From Microcaldota archaeon (GTDB lineage Archaea; Micrarchaeota; Micrarchaeia; Anstonellales; JAGGVH01), in NCBI GenBank assembly GCA_020854835.1, contig JAHKLX010000003.1, positions 124,001-188,000 of the forward strand: DNA of 64,000 nt, in the 5' to 3' direction. How positions within the stretch are numbered: position 1 is the first letter of the stretch; every line of letters starts with the position of its first letter. The notes below the pieces were generated by a model. That model was not told the origin of the DNA, made no database searches, and saw only the letters and a program-made list of their open reading frames with translations. Below, one piece after another: positions 53,073 to 61,435 of the stretch. The position numbers were made by a program, and so were the translations under genes.

Positions 53073-55829
53073 ATGCTTAAACCTATGCTTACACTCAAAC
53101 CCAAAGAATATTCTTTGGCTCACGCACAAACAGATAGTTATTTGTTTGAAAAACTTAATACTAGTAAAAAAGGTTTAGAAGAGAAGGTGGTTTTGGAAAA
53201 AAGGAAAGAGTATGGAGAAAATGTTTTGCCCGAAGCAAAAAAAGCAAGTCCATTGATCTTGTTTTTAAAGCAATTCAAAAGTCCGTTGGTTTATGTTCTG
53301 ATTTTAGCTGCAATTATTTCTTTTTTGGCACATCCCGAAGATTTGGACCACTATATTATTTTAGTAGTTATTTTTATCAACGCATGTATTGGTTTTTATG
53401 AAGAAAACAAAGCTGAGAAAGCAATGCAAGCACTGAAAAAAATGGTTGTTGTAAAAACTAAAATTTATAGGGGAGGAGAAATTGTTGAAGTTGATTCGAA
53501 AGAATTGGTTCCAGGGGATATTATTATTTTAGAACAAGGAGATATGATTCCTGCGGATTGTAGATTGATTGAAACGTATAATTTTCGTACTGTTGAATCC
53601 TCATTGACTGGAGAGTCTTTTCCAATCGATAAAAACACAAAAATAATGGATAAGAAAACTCCGATGGCAGATAGAAAAAATATGGTTTGGATGGGAACAT
53701 TTGCTGTGAATGGGGAAGCGAAGGCATTAGTAATTGGAACCGGTATAAGAACATTTATTGGACAACTTTCAGAACGTATTGGATCCGTACAATCGAAACC
53801 AAGTCATTTTGAACAGAAAACAAACCAACTAGTAAAAATTATGGGGGGAATCGCTTTTTTGGGAGCAATTGTTACTTTTTGTATAGGATATTTTTTAAGA
53901 GATCTTGCATTTAGTGAAATTTTTATTTTTTCTATATCTGTTTTGGTTTCGGGTGTCCCCGAAGGATTACCTGTTGTTATGGCAGTTGTTTTATCAATTG
54001 GTGCCAATCGTATGGCATTTAAAAATGCAATTGTGAGACATTTATCAGCAACAGAAAATGTTGGGATTACAACAGTTATTGCAACAGATAAAACTGGCAC
54101 GCTGACACAAAACACGATGATGGTAAAAAAAATATATTTGCCAAACGGAGAAGAAATCTCAGTGGGAGGGGAAGGATGGGAACCTAAAGGAGAATTTTAT
54201 TTAAATGAAAAGAAAATAAAACCTTTAGAGAATAAATCTTTAAAAAATCTTTTGAAGATTGCTTGTTTTGGAAACAATGCCCATCCAACAAAAAAAGATG
54301 GCATGTATCAAATAATAGGAGATCCTACAGAAGGGGCTCTTGCAGTTTTAACGACTAAGGCAGGAATGCTTAAAGAGATACTTGAGAAAGAAGAAAGAAA
54401 AATTGAAGATATGCCTTTTAATCCTGAATTGAAATATCGTGCTTCATTATCTGTTTTGGTCAGAGAAAAAAACAAGGCAAAGATTTATGTGGTTGGTGCC
54501 CCAGAAGCAGTGCTTTCAAGAAGTTCGAAGATAGATTATAACGGAAAATGTATTAAATTGGATGCGAACCATACTGACGAAATAAATCAAAAAATTTATG
54601 AATTTGGATCACAGGCAATGAGAGTTATTGGTTTTGGTTATTTGGAAGTTCCTAAAGATACAAAAGAATTAAAGGACGCAATGATAAAAAATTTGACATT
54701 CGCAGGGGTTGTTGGGATGTATGATCCTCCTCGCCATAATGTTAAAAAAGCAATTTCGCAGGCCCATAAAGCAGGAATTAGAGTTATTATGAAAACAGGG
54801 GATCATAAAGAAACTGCACTGGCGATTGCAAAAGAAATAGGTTTGATAAAGAAAAATCAGAAACCTGGTAAATACCCTTTAGGCATGAGTGAGAGCGAAT
54901 TGAAAGAGCTATCTGAAAAAGAATTGAATGAGGTTGTTAAAGAGGTTAATGTTTATGCACGCCTTACTCCTGAAATGAAATATAGATTAGTAGAATTACT
55001 TCAAAAACAGGGAGAAGTTGTGGCTATGACAGGAGATGGAATAAATGATGCGCCAGCTTTGAAAAAAGCAGATGTGGGCATTAGTATGGGTTTAGTTGGA
55101 ACTGATGTTGCAAGAGAAGCAAGTGAAATTGTTTTAGCAGATGATAATTTTGCCACCATAATTGATGCTATTGAAGAAGGCCGTATTATATTCACAAATA
55201 TGCGACAAACTAGCATGCATTTGACCACCACATCTATTGCCGAAGTTGTGACTATAGTGGGAGCACTTGCCATGGGTTGCCCCCTCCCATTGTTACCAAT
55301 CCATGTTTTATGGCTCAACTTAGTTACAGAAGGAACAGGAGATGCAGCATTAGCAACAGAACAAGGTCATGGAGATATGATGCAAGAGCCACCAAGAAAT
55401 AAAAATGAGGATATTCTCTCATTTAAACAGGTACCCTTCATACTCATAATTGTGGGTGTGATGGCCTCATTGGGTTTATGGTTGTTTACACAATACTTGT
55501 CTTATGGCGAAGAAAAAGCTCGGACAGTTATTTTTTTGTTTTTGGTTTTTAGTCAATTATTTAATATTTGGAATTTTCGTTCGTTAAAACAATCTGTTTT
55601 CAAAATAGGTTTCTTTAGTAACAGGTGGATTGACTTGTCAATTTTGATATCGATAATTTTGGTGTTGATTGCTGTATATTTGGAACCAGTTCGTATGATT
55701 TTCAAATTCACGCCAGTTGGTTTGAATGAGTGGTTTTTGATTGTTTCTTTATCCTCTTTTATATGGATTACTGGAGAAATATATAAAAGCATAAAAAGAA
55801 AATATTTCAAAGATTTTTTTGGTTATTAA
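53073..55829 (+). CDS. P2-type (SERCA-like) cation-transporting ATPase
   Basis: 918 residues. It has a cation-ATPase N-terminal domain, M4 with PEGLP, the phosphorylation motif DKTGTLT (Asp339), nucleotide site with PDG-like KAKIYVVGAPEAVL, hinge TGDGINDAPALKKADVG and ten TM helices. The M6 segment NLVTEGTGDAAL corresponds to SERCA NLVTDGLPATAL, with Glu where SERCA has the Ca2+-binding Asp. It is therefore a Ca2+/Na+/H+-type pump with uncertain ion. It starts at ATG 53073; the exact first Met (53073 or 53085) is not fixed. Confidence 0.93.
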   Translation: MLKPMLTLKPKEYSLAHAQTDSYLFEKLNTSKKGLEEKVVLEKRKEYGENVLPEAKKASPLILFLKQFKSPLVYVLILAAIISFLAHPEDLDHYIILVVIFINACIGFYEENKAEKAMQALKKMVVVKTKIYRGGEIVEVDSKELVPGDIIILEQGDMIPADCRLIETYNFRTVESSLTGESFPIDKNTKIMDKKTPMADRKNMVWMGTFAVNGEAKALVIGTGIRTFIGQLSERIGSVQSKPSHFEQKTNQLVKIMGGIAFLGAIVTFCIGYFLRDLAFSEIFIFSISVLVSGVPEGLPVVMAVVLSIGANRMAFKNAIVRHLSATENVGITTVIATDKTGTLTQNTMMVKKIYLPNGEEISVGGEGWEPKGEFYLNEKKIKPLENKSLKNLLKIACFGNNAHPTKKDGMYQIIGDPTEGALAVLTTKAGMLKEILEKEERKIEDMPFNPELKYRASLSVLVREKNKAKIYVVGAPEAVLSRSSKIDYNGKCIKLDANHTDEINQKIYEFGSQAMRVIGFGYLEVPKDTKELKDAMIKNLTFAGVVGMYDPPRHNVKKAISQAHKAGIRVIMKTGDHKETALAIAKEIGLIKKNQKPGKYPLGMSESELKELSEKELNEVVKEVNVYARLTPEMKYRLVELLQKQGEVVAMTGDGINDAPALKKADVGISMGLVGTDVAREASEIVLADDNFATIIDAIEEGRIIFTNMRQTSMHLTTTSIAEVVTIVGALAMGCPLPLLPIHVLWLNLVTEGTGDAALATEQGHGDMMQEPPRNKNEDILSFKQVPFILIIVGVMASLGLWLFTQYLSYGEEKARTVIFLFLVFSQLFNIWNFRSLKQSVFKIGFFSNRWIDLSILISIILVLIAVYLEPVRMIFKFTPVGLNEWFLIVSLSSFIWITGEIYKSIKRKYFKDFFGY

Positions 55830-55879
55830 AATAGAAAGATTTATATAGTGGGAAAATTATAATAATAGTGGTGAAAACA

Positions 55880-56120
55880 ATGAATTTAAAAAACAAAAAA
55901 TTTAATTTTTCCGATTCGGATATTCAGAGGGGTTACCTTCATCCGTCTAGATAAAAAGAACCGGCTAGTTTTACCTGAGACAATTAGAAACGAATTAAAA
56001 GATTCAGCGATAGCGCTAGAAATTCTAAAAACTGAAAAAAATACGGTTATTGTGAGATTTAGATCAGCAAAAGAAAGTGATAAGCAGTTGAGGTATTCAA
56101 AAAATATTTGGGAGTTTTGA
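55880..56120 (+). pseudogene. AbrB/SpoVT-like swapped-hairpin protein, apparent +1 frameshift
   Basis: ATG 55880 follows GGTGAAAACA and reads MNLKNKKFNFSDSDIQR; after a G4 run (55929-55932) the frame must skip one base to continue as VTFIRLDKKNRLVLPETIRNEL and on to TGA at 56118-56120, 79 residues in all. The second part matches the AbrB/SpoVT-AbrB hairpin (RLDKKNRLVLP-x-x-IR). Loss of one G would fuse both parts. AbrB domains bind DNA as dimers, often as regulators or antitoxins. The stop lies one base before tRNA-His. It could be a pseudogene or an assembly homopolymer error. Confidence 0.6.
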
Positions 56121-56121
56121 T

Positions 56122-56194
56122 GGCAGTTATGGTGTTAAAGGTAGCATAAAAGCTTGTGGAGCTTTGGGAAGGGGTTCAAATCCCCTTAACTGCC
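56122..56194 (+). tRNA. tRNA-His (anticodon GTG)
   Basis: An 8-bp acceptor (GGCAGTTA with TAACTGCC) includes the G-1:C73 pair that HisRS requires. The anticodon stem is AAAGC/GCTTT with loop TTGTGGA, anticodon GTG; the T arm is AGGGG-TTCAAAT-CCCCT. The D stem is weak (about 4 bp with wobble). No intron and no encoded CCA. It is 626 bp before the HisRS ATG and one base after the AbrB stop. Confidence 0.88.
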
Positions 56195-56202
56195 CTAAAA
56201 AA

Positions 56203-56210
56203 GGAGGTGA
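56203..56210 (+). promoter_or_regulatory. Full Shine-Dalgarno site deciding the GNAT start
   Basis: GGAGGTGA, complementary to the archaeal 16S 3' end, lies five bases before ATG 56216. It marks this ATG as the real start even though the frame is broken six codons later. Confidence 0.7.
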
Positions 56211-56215
56211 ATAAA

Positions 56216-56774
56216 ATGAAAACAAAGGAAAGGGATTTGGTTCACAACTATAAATATAAAAGAAGTTAGAAAAAGAAGGGAGAAACTTAATGAGTTGTTT
56301 CAATTATACAAAGAAATCTTTGAAGGGCCACCATGGTTTGAGAAGTGGGACGTAAAAAATGTTGAAGAATTGTTTTGGAACGAATGTGAATACAAAGGAT
56401 TTCAAGGCGTGTGTTTAGAGAAAGATGGAAAAATTTGCGGATTCTCTTGGGGATTTTTATTACCTAATGTGAATACAGAAGGGATATATTTCAGTGATAT
56501 TAAAAAAATGTTCGAAAATAAAGGTCTTGATGCAGAAAAGATATTCTATGGGGCAGAAACAGGAATTGTCCCTATTTTACAGGGCGAAGGATTGGGAAAA
56601 ATTATTGTTCAAGAAAGATTTAAACTAATAAAAAGATCAAATGTAAACTGGGTTTGTTTTAGAACGATAAATCCTGCTATGATTAAAATAAACCAAGAAC
56701 TATTCCAAGAGGTGATAAAGGATTTCTGTGACCCAAAATATCCAGAAAGAATTTGGTGGAGAGTAAAAGTTTAA
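56216..56774 (+). CDS. GNAT-family acetyltransferase-like protein with apparent frameshift near start
   Basis: ATG 56216 behind a perfect Shine-Dalgarno site reads MKTKER, but after a GGG run (56232-56234) the frame must skip one base to enter the long frame that ends at 56774 (185 residues). The continuous frame reads TTINIKEVRKRREKLNELF and later EGPPWFEKW, and the acetyl-CoA loop ILQGEGLGKIIVQERF matches the Q/R-x-x-G-x-G/A of GNAT motif A. Without the shift only a TTG at 56295 could start. It uses acetyl-CoA to acetylate an unknown acceptor. Confidence 0.72.
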
Positions 56775-56819
56775 AGCAAACTTTTATAATTTAAAGGCAT
56801 TTTATTAGAAGTGATTAAT

Positions 56820-58112
56820 ATGGAAATGCAAACACTCAAAGGTACAAAGGATTATCTGCCAGAAGAACAGGTTATTAGAAATTACATTAGTGACACACTT
56901 AGAAAAATTTTTGAAAAATATGGATATAAACCAATCGAAACAAGTGTTTTGGATTTTTGGGAGATTGGTTCTAGTAAATATGCTGCAGGCGAAGGAAGCG
57001 ACGTGTTAAACGAAACATACAAACTAACTGATCAAGGAAAAAGAAAGCTTATGTTAAGATACGAATTAACTTTTAAACTTGCCAAACTTATTGGTATGAA
57101 TCCAACAATGAGAATGCCTTTTAAAAGGTATGAAATCGGCCGCGTTTATAGAGACGGTCCGATCAAAACAGGAAGACTGAGGGAGTTTACACAGTGTGAT
57201 GTGGATGTTGTTGGTCTAACAACACGAGCTGTAGATGCAGAACTAGTTAAAATGGCAATTGAAATTTTTCAAGAATTGAAATTGGATGCTTATGTCAAAG
57301 TAAATTCAAGAAAATTATTGTTTGGAATTTTTGAATGGGCAGGGATTGATAAAAAATATTTATCTGGTGTGGCAGTAAGTATTGATAAAATTGAAAAATA
57401 CGGTGAAAAACAAGTTAGAAAAGAATTAAAAGAAAAAGGAATTGGAGATAAAATAATTGATAAACTATTTGAGATTTTGAATTTGTTAGAAGGAAAAAAT
57501 AATGCACAAATAATTGAGATTTTGAATGAGAAACTACAAAATGAGAATGGAAAACAAGGATTAGAAGAAGTGAGTGCCTTTATGAGATATGTTGAGATGT
57601 ATGAATTAAAAAACATAGTTCTAACTCCTACTTTGGCAAGAGGATTGGGGTATTATACTGGAATGATTTGGGAATGCTTCTTGAAAGATGGAAAAATTTC
57701 TAGCAGTATTGCAGCAGGAGGTAGATGGGACAATATGATCCAAGAATTTATTAATTCTGAAAGACAGTATCCTGCAACAGGAATAAGTTTTGGATTGGAA
57801 GCGTTGTATACTAGTGTGAATAAACAGAACATTCTTAATTTACCAAAAATTTTAATTATTTCTATTGATGAAAAACAGATGAGATACTGTTTAAAAGTTG
57901 CTGATATTTTAAGAAAAAGTGGAGTGAGTTGTGATATTGCTTATGAAAAAAAACTTATGAAAGCGATAAATTATGCAGATAAAGAAAAAATACCATTTAT
58001 TATAATTATAGGTGAAGAAGAAGAAAAGTTAAAAAAATTGAAATTAAAAAACATGATCACGGGAGAAGAGAATTTACTTGGGTTTGAGGAAGTGGCAAGG
58101 AGATTGCAATGA
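56820..58112 (+). CDS. hisS: Histidyl-tRNA synthetase
   Basis: 430 residues from ATG 56820. Class II motif 2 appears around FKRYEIGRVYRDGP; HisA motif near LARGLGYYTG; HisB-like ISSSIAAGGRWDNMI across two blocks; C-terminal anticodon domain from LPKILIISIDEKQ. It charges tRNA-His, whose gene is 626 bp upstream. The last four bases overlap the DUF92 gene start (ATGA). Confidence 0.96.
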   Translation: MEMQTLKGTKDYLPEEQVIRNYISDTLRKIFEKYGYKPIETSVLDFWEIGSSKYAAGEGSDVLNETYKLTDQGKRKLMLRYELTFKLAKLIGMNPTMRMPFKRYEIGRVYRDGPIKTGRLREFTQCDVDVVGLTTRAVDAELVKMAIEIFQELKLDAYVKVNSRKLLFGIFEWAGIDKKYLSGVAVSIDKIEKYGEKQVRKELKEKGIGDKIIDKLFEILNLLEGKNNAQIIEILNEKLQNENGKQGLEEVSAFMRYVEMYELKNIVLTPTLARGLGYYTGMIWECFLKDGKISSSIAAGGRWDNMIQEFINSERQYPATGISFGLEALYTSVNKQNILNLPKILIISIDEKQMRYCLKVADILRKSGVSCDIAYEKKLMKAINYADKEKIPFIIIIGEEEEKLKKLKLKNMITGEENLLGFEEVARRLQ

Positions 58113-58744
58113 AAAAAATTGAAAAGATTTTGTTGTTGGATGTGCCCGGATTAATTCTTGCAGTACTTTTAGGATTTTTTGTTTTGTTTTTTGGTGGGAT
58201 TTATTATTTGCTTACGCTAATTTTATTTTTGGTTTTATCTGTTATTGCAACCAAATATGGATATAATATAAAAAAAAGTTTGGGGATATATGAGCATGAA
58301 AGAAGTTGGGAAAATGTAGTTGCTAATGGATTCGCACCGGCTGTTGCAATCGGACTTCAGTTCTTTGGAATTTTTCCCCTAGGGGCGTATATTGGAAGCA
58401 TCGCAGCCATAACAAGTGATAAATTTGCTTCGGAATTAGGGGCGTTGGCAGGAAAACCGATTGATCTTTCAACAATGAAACCTGCAAAACAAGGTAAAAG
58501 TGGATGTGTTTCTGTTTTTGGTTTGTTGATGTCATTTACAGGCGCTTTGTTGATAGGTTTGATTGCAAGTCTGTTTTTTGGTTTCGGCCCAAGCAAAATT
58601 ATTTTTATTGGTATAATAGGGTTTGTTGGTTCTTTGATTGATAGTTTGTTTGGGGTTTTAGAAGAAAAAGGGATTGGAAATAAAACAACAACAAATATTA
58701 TATGTTCTTTGGTAGGATTGGTTTTAGGACATCTACTCCTATAA
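58109..58744 (+). CDS. DUF92 (TMEM19-like) membrane protein
   Basis: 211 residues with about six TM helices. Family signature HERSWENVVANGFAPAVAIG and the loops AAITSDKFASELGALAG and GFVGSLIDSLFGVLEEKG are typical of DUF92/TMEM19 proteins, some of which are phytyl-phosphate kinases. It overlaps the HisRS stop by four bases. The substrate cannot be assigned. Confidence 0.87.
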   Translation: MKKIEKILLLDVPGLILAVLLGFFVLFFGGIYYLLTLILFLVLSVIATKYGYNIKKSLGIYEHERSWENVVANGFAPAVAIGLQFFGIFPLGAYIGSIAAITSDKFASELGALAGKPIDLSTMKPAKQGKSGCVSVFGLLMSFTGALLIGLIASLFFGFGPSKIIFIGIIGFVGSLIDSLFGVLEEKGIGNKTTTNIICSLVGLVLGHLLL

Positions 58745-59659
58745 AAGATAGTTTAAAAACATCCCAGATATTATATAATATAAAATATCTCCCATAAATA
58801 TTTGAATTAGTAAAGCTATAAAAATAAATGGAAGAAAAGGGGGTAGTTTTGTCATTACAATTAATTTTACTTTCTCTCTCTTGAGTCTTTCAATTTCGGT
58901 TTTTGTTAAAAGTTTAGGGATACTATGTTTTACGATATGCACTCTATCCATTAGTTCCAACGCAACCACGTCTTCTGGCTCAATTTTGGAAGCATCTGAT
59001 TTTTTTGAAAGGTCTATTTCTTCAGACATTATTAATGTTAAATCCTCTCTATATAAAGTATGGAAAAGAGTGACTAAAACTATAAATCCTAAAAGTAAGA
59101 TAAAGGGCAGAGGATTGCCCATGCTTATATCTGACAAAATAAAAACAACCACTGCAAACATAAAAATCAATGCTATCGCATAAAAAAGTTTATCTGCCCT
59201 CATTTTTATTTCTCCTTTTATTGTTTTAAGTATTAACTTCGGACCATATTTCAGAATGATAAACATCATTAAAAAAAGTCCTGAAAGAATAACTAATGAG
59301 AGTATAAGAGGCATGAAGAAACTTTCATTAACAAATAATACGGGAGTTGTTGGGAGTAATAAAGTTAGAGCTACAAAAATTATAACATCTGCTCCACCCA
59401 GCTGTCCTGCGCGATATAAGAGATAAGTAGTTATTCCGACCAATCCGGCCCAAAATAAAGAAGGAAGCAGGACTGCAGAATCTATAATTAAAAACACGCA
59501 TGAAATTAATAAAAAACCATAAAGGAATTTTTCAGGGATGTTTTTATTGTTGAATAAATCAAAATAAGTTGCTATTCCAGTTCCTAAAACTGCTACTATC
59601 ACTCTAAATATCTCAAAATTCATTCCTGAAGGAAGAACTGATAAAATAAACGATAACAT
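58739..59659 (-). CDS. A24-family prepilin (class III signal) peptidase
   Basis: 306 residues with about eight hydrophobic helices. Catalytic Asp34 (TYFDLFNNKNIPE) and Asp91 (QLGGADVIIF, the GxGD motif) define the A24 aspartic peptidase family of FlaK/PibD/EppA enzymes. A soluble loop of about 50 residues (around 205-255) is unusual. It probably cleaves the class III signal peptides of the pilin-like proteins at 7-8 kb. The start is at ATG 59659; its end overlaps the DUF92 gene by six bases. Confidence 0.87.
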   Translation of the reverse strand: MLSFILSVLPSGMNFEIFRVIVAVLGTGIATYFDLFNNKNIPEKFLYGFLLISCVFLIIDSAVLLPSLFWAGLVGITTYLLYRAGQLGGADVIIFVALTLLLPTTPVLFVNESFFMPLILSLVILSGLFLMMFIILKYGPKLILKTIKGEIKMRADKLFYAIALIFMFAVVVFILSDISMGNPLPFILLLGFIVLVTLFHTLYREDLTLIMSEEIDLSKKSDASKIEPEDVVALELMDRVHIVKHSIPKLLTKTEIERLKREKVKLIVMTKLPPFLPFIFIALLIQIFMGDILYYIISGMFLNYLL

Positions 59660-59830
59660 ACTTTGATAAAGAATGCAATACTTAAAAAACTTATGTTGGG
59701 CCAGATCTTTTTATAAAAAAAAGAGTTGTTTTAAAATATGATAAAAATTGTAAGAAAAAGCTTTATAAACTTTCTTATTTTAAGAAGAGTGTTATATTGT
59801 TTGTGTGAAAAAGGGGAAATAAAAGAAAAG

Positions 59831-59840
59831 TATATAAAGG
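59831..59840 (+). promoter_or_regulatory. TATA box before triplicated HTH gene
   Basis: TATATAAAGG lies 43-52 bp before ATG 59883. With a start site about 25 bp on, the short leader would contain GAGGG (59872-59876). The rest of the gap 59660-59830 shows only AT-rich sequence. Confidence 0.45.
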
Positions 59841-59882
59841 TTTACATACATAATAATAAATTGTTATAAAAGAGGGATGTGC

Positions 59883-60605
59883 ATGGGAAGAAAAAAAGCG
59901 TTCGAATTGAAATCAAAATCCGATCCTGTTATAGGTAAAATTAAAAAAATTGATATTGAAGATATGGCTACAAGTAGAATGAGTGAAGAAAAAGAAGTTC
60001 ATGATGCCGTATACCAGATAGTATCCACCGCTCAAAATTTAGTTGATCAAGGTAGAATAGAAAAATCATCACTAAAAGATTATGGTTTGTTTACTATTGA
60101 AGAAGCGTATCAAGAGATTAAGAAAAATAAAATCCCAATCTCGTTTAGAGCTTTTGGTGGGAGGGTTGAGAGGAATAGCATTTATTCTACAAAAATTGGT
60201 AGAAAAAGATATATTCCAGAACCCGTTTTGAAGGATTGGGTAGGTTTGTATAAAGATTATTACACTGTTAGAGAAGCTTATAATAAAATCAAAAAACATC
60301 TTGATTTGAATATGAGAGCATTTATTGGAAGGGTTGAAAAAAATTCTGTTCCGTCTATTAAAATAGGGACACAAAGATGGGTTCCTAGAGAATATGTGGA
60401 TGGACTTACCTATGTTGCACAAAATTATTATGATGTTTCTTCTGCCATCAAATCAATGAAAAAAAGCAATGTTAAAATAAAAAGAAACGCTTTTGAAAGA
60501 CGTTTAGATAGAAAAAGAATCCCTCATGTTAAAATAGGTGGGAGACGTTTTATACATCAAGAAGTTTTGGAACAATTGATTAAAGTTGAAAAAACTAAAA
60601 AATAA
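59883..60605 (+). CDS. DNA-binding protein with three excisionase-like HTH modules
   Basis: 240 residues from ATG 59883 (GAGGG six bases before; ATG 59877 is alternative). After a 60-residue charged N-terminus come three copies of a 50-residue module: FTIEEAYQEIKKNKI..FGGRVERNSI..KIGRKRYIP (about 70), YTVREAYNKIKK..FIGRVEKNSVPSIKIGTQRWVP (about 125) and YDVSSAIKSMKK..FERRLDRKRIPHVKIGGRRFI (about 178). This is the helix-turn-helix plus wing of excisionase/MerR-like domains. Three in a row should bind a long or multi-site target. Soluble; no partner gene nearby. Confidence 0.75.
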   Translation: MGRKKAFELKSKSDPVIGKIKKIDIEDMATSRMSEEKEVHDAVYQIVSTAQNLVDQGRIEKSSLKDYGLFTIEEAYQEIKKNKIPISFRAFGGRVERNSIYSTKIGRKRYIPEPVLKDWVGLYKDYYTVREAYNKIKKHLDLNMRAFIGRVEKNSVPSIKIGTQRWVPREYVDGLTYVAQNYYDVSSAIKSMKKSNVKIKRNAFERRLDRKRIPHVKIGGRRFIHQEVLEQLIKVEKTKK

Positions 60606-60635
60606 TTTCTTTTTTTATATTTTTTGTTTTTTAAT
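60606..60635 (+). terminator. Poly-T terminator
   Basis: After the stop (TAA, 60603-60605) the plus strand carries runs of T (TTTCTTTTTTTATATTTTTT and more), the usual archaeal termination signal. The same region separates it from the convergent ureohydrolase-like gene. Confidence 0.5.
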
Positions 60636-61401
60636 TTAGTAAATTTTCGAAGATGTTTATTATTCTTTCAATTATTTCTGTTGCTTTTCTTATATTTTCG
60701 TCAGAATAAATTCTTCTTAAAAAAGAGCTGCGGTACTTGGATTTCCCACCATAAATATTTGTTTTGAAGTCCCATTCCTTCGGAGGTATCCAAATTCCCC
60801 CCACATCTAACCTAACAATATCTAGTTTAGATAATATCTCAATTATTTCAAAAAACCTTTTTTGAGAAAAACCAGCATTAATAATTAAATAACCAGGTTC
60901 TGTAGGAAATAAATTTATGCAATCTAAATCAATTGTTAATTGAATTCTCTTGTCTGACAGTGTTTCAATTATTTTGGAAGGGGGAAGTAATTTGATGTCC
61001 AAAGAAGGATCATAAAGTTCGGGAGGATAGGCATAACATTTTTTTGGGATGATTAAACGAACAGAATGCCCTTTTCTTTGTGCAGAATATCGCATATGAT
61101 TTGCATAATTGAGTCTTGAATCCTCACATAAACTATTAACATCTAAATGCTGATCAAGACCAACTTTAACGATTTTTTTTCTGTTTCCTTTGTTTAAATA
61201 ATCAAAAAAATACGACCAATCATGTTCAGAGCCTGATCCCCATATCATGATTCCCCTACTATGGAAGTTAGTTAGAACAGATGATTCTTTGAGAGATAAA
61301 GGATGGAAAGTATGTTTTGACCCTAATTTTCCTTTTTTTAGAATGTCGGCAGTGTGCCATGCTGAATTTTGATTATGGTTGCTGTAAAAAATGGTGCCCA
61401 T
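60631..61401 (-). CDS. Ureohydrolase-fold (arginase-like) protein
   Basis: 256 residues. The metal motif D83-Q-H85-L-D87 (GLDQHLDV) and the D158-L-D160 pair (LTIDLDCIN) match the DxHxD and DxD signatures of the arginase/agmatinase/formiminoglutamase fold; GSGSEHD (His60) fits the N-terminal GGxH position. The rest is divergent, so it is not a classical arginase; a UPF0489-like relative is possible. Substrate unknown. A chain of Arg/Lys-rich residues near IYGGKSKYRSSFLRR may bind a phosphate-rich ligand. Confidence 0.72.
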   Translation of the reverse strand: MGTIFYSNHNQNSAWHTADILKKGKLGSKHTFHPLSLKESSVLTNFHSRGIMIWGSGSEHDWSYFFDYLNKGNRKKIVKVGLDQHLDVNSLCEDSRLNYANHMRYSAQRKGHSVRLIIPKKCYAYPPELYDPSLDIKLLPPSKIIETLSDKRIQLTIDLDCINLFPTEPGYLIINAGFSQKRFFEIIEILSKLDIVRLDVGGIWIPPKEWDFKTNIYGGKSKYRSSFLRRIYSDENIRKATEIIERIINIFENLLN

Positions 61402-61435
61402 AATAATATATATATTACAAACAAATTAAAAATAC

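Noticed and set aside
56295-56774. GNAT gene starting at TTG 56295 as annotated by longest frame
   Set aside because: No start signal there, whereas GGAGGTGA and ATG 56216 lie upstream with GNAT-like sequence in the connecting frame after one base is skipped.
59738-59869. 43-codon ORF in the gap before the triplicated HTH gene
   Set aside because: Basic, AT-driven sequence (MIKIVRKSF...) with no Shine-Dalgarno site; a TATA-like stretch upstream is the only support. Too weak to call.
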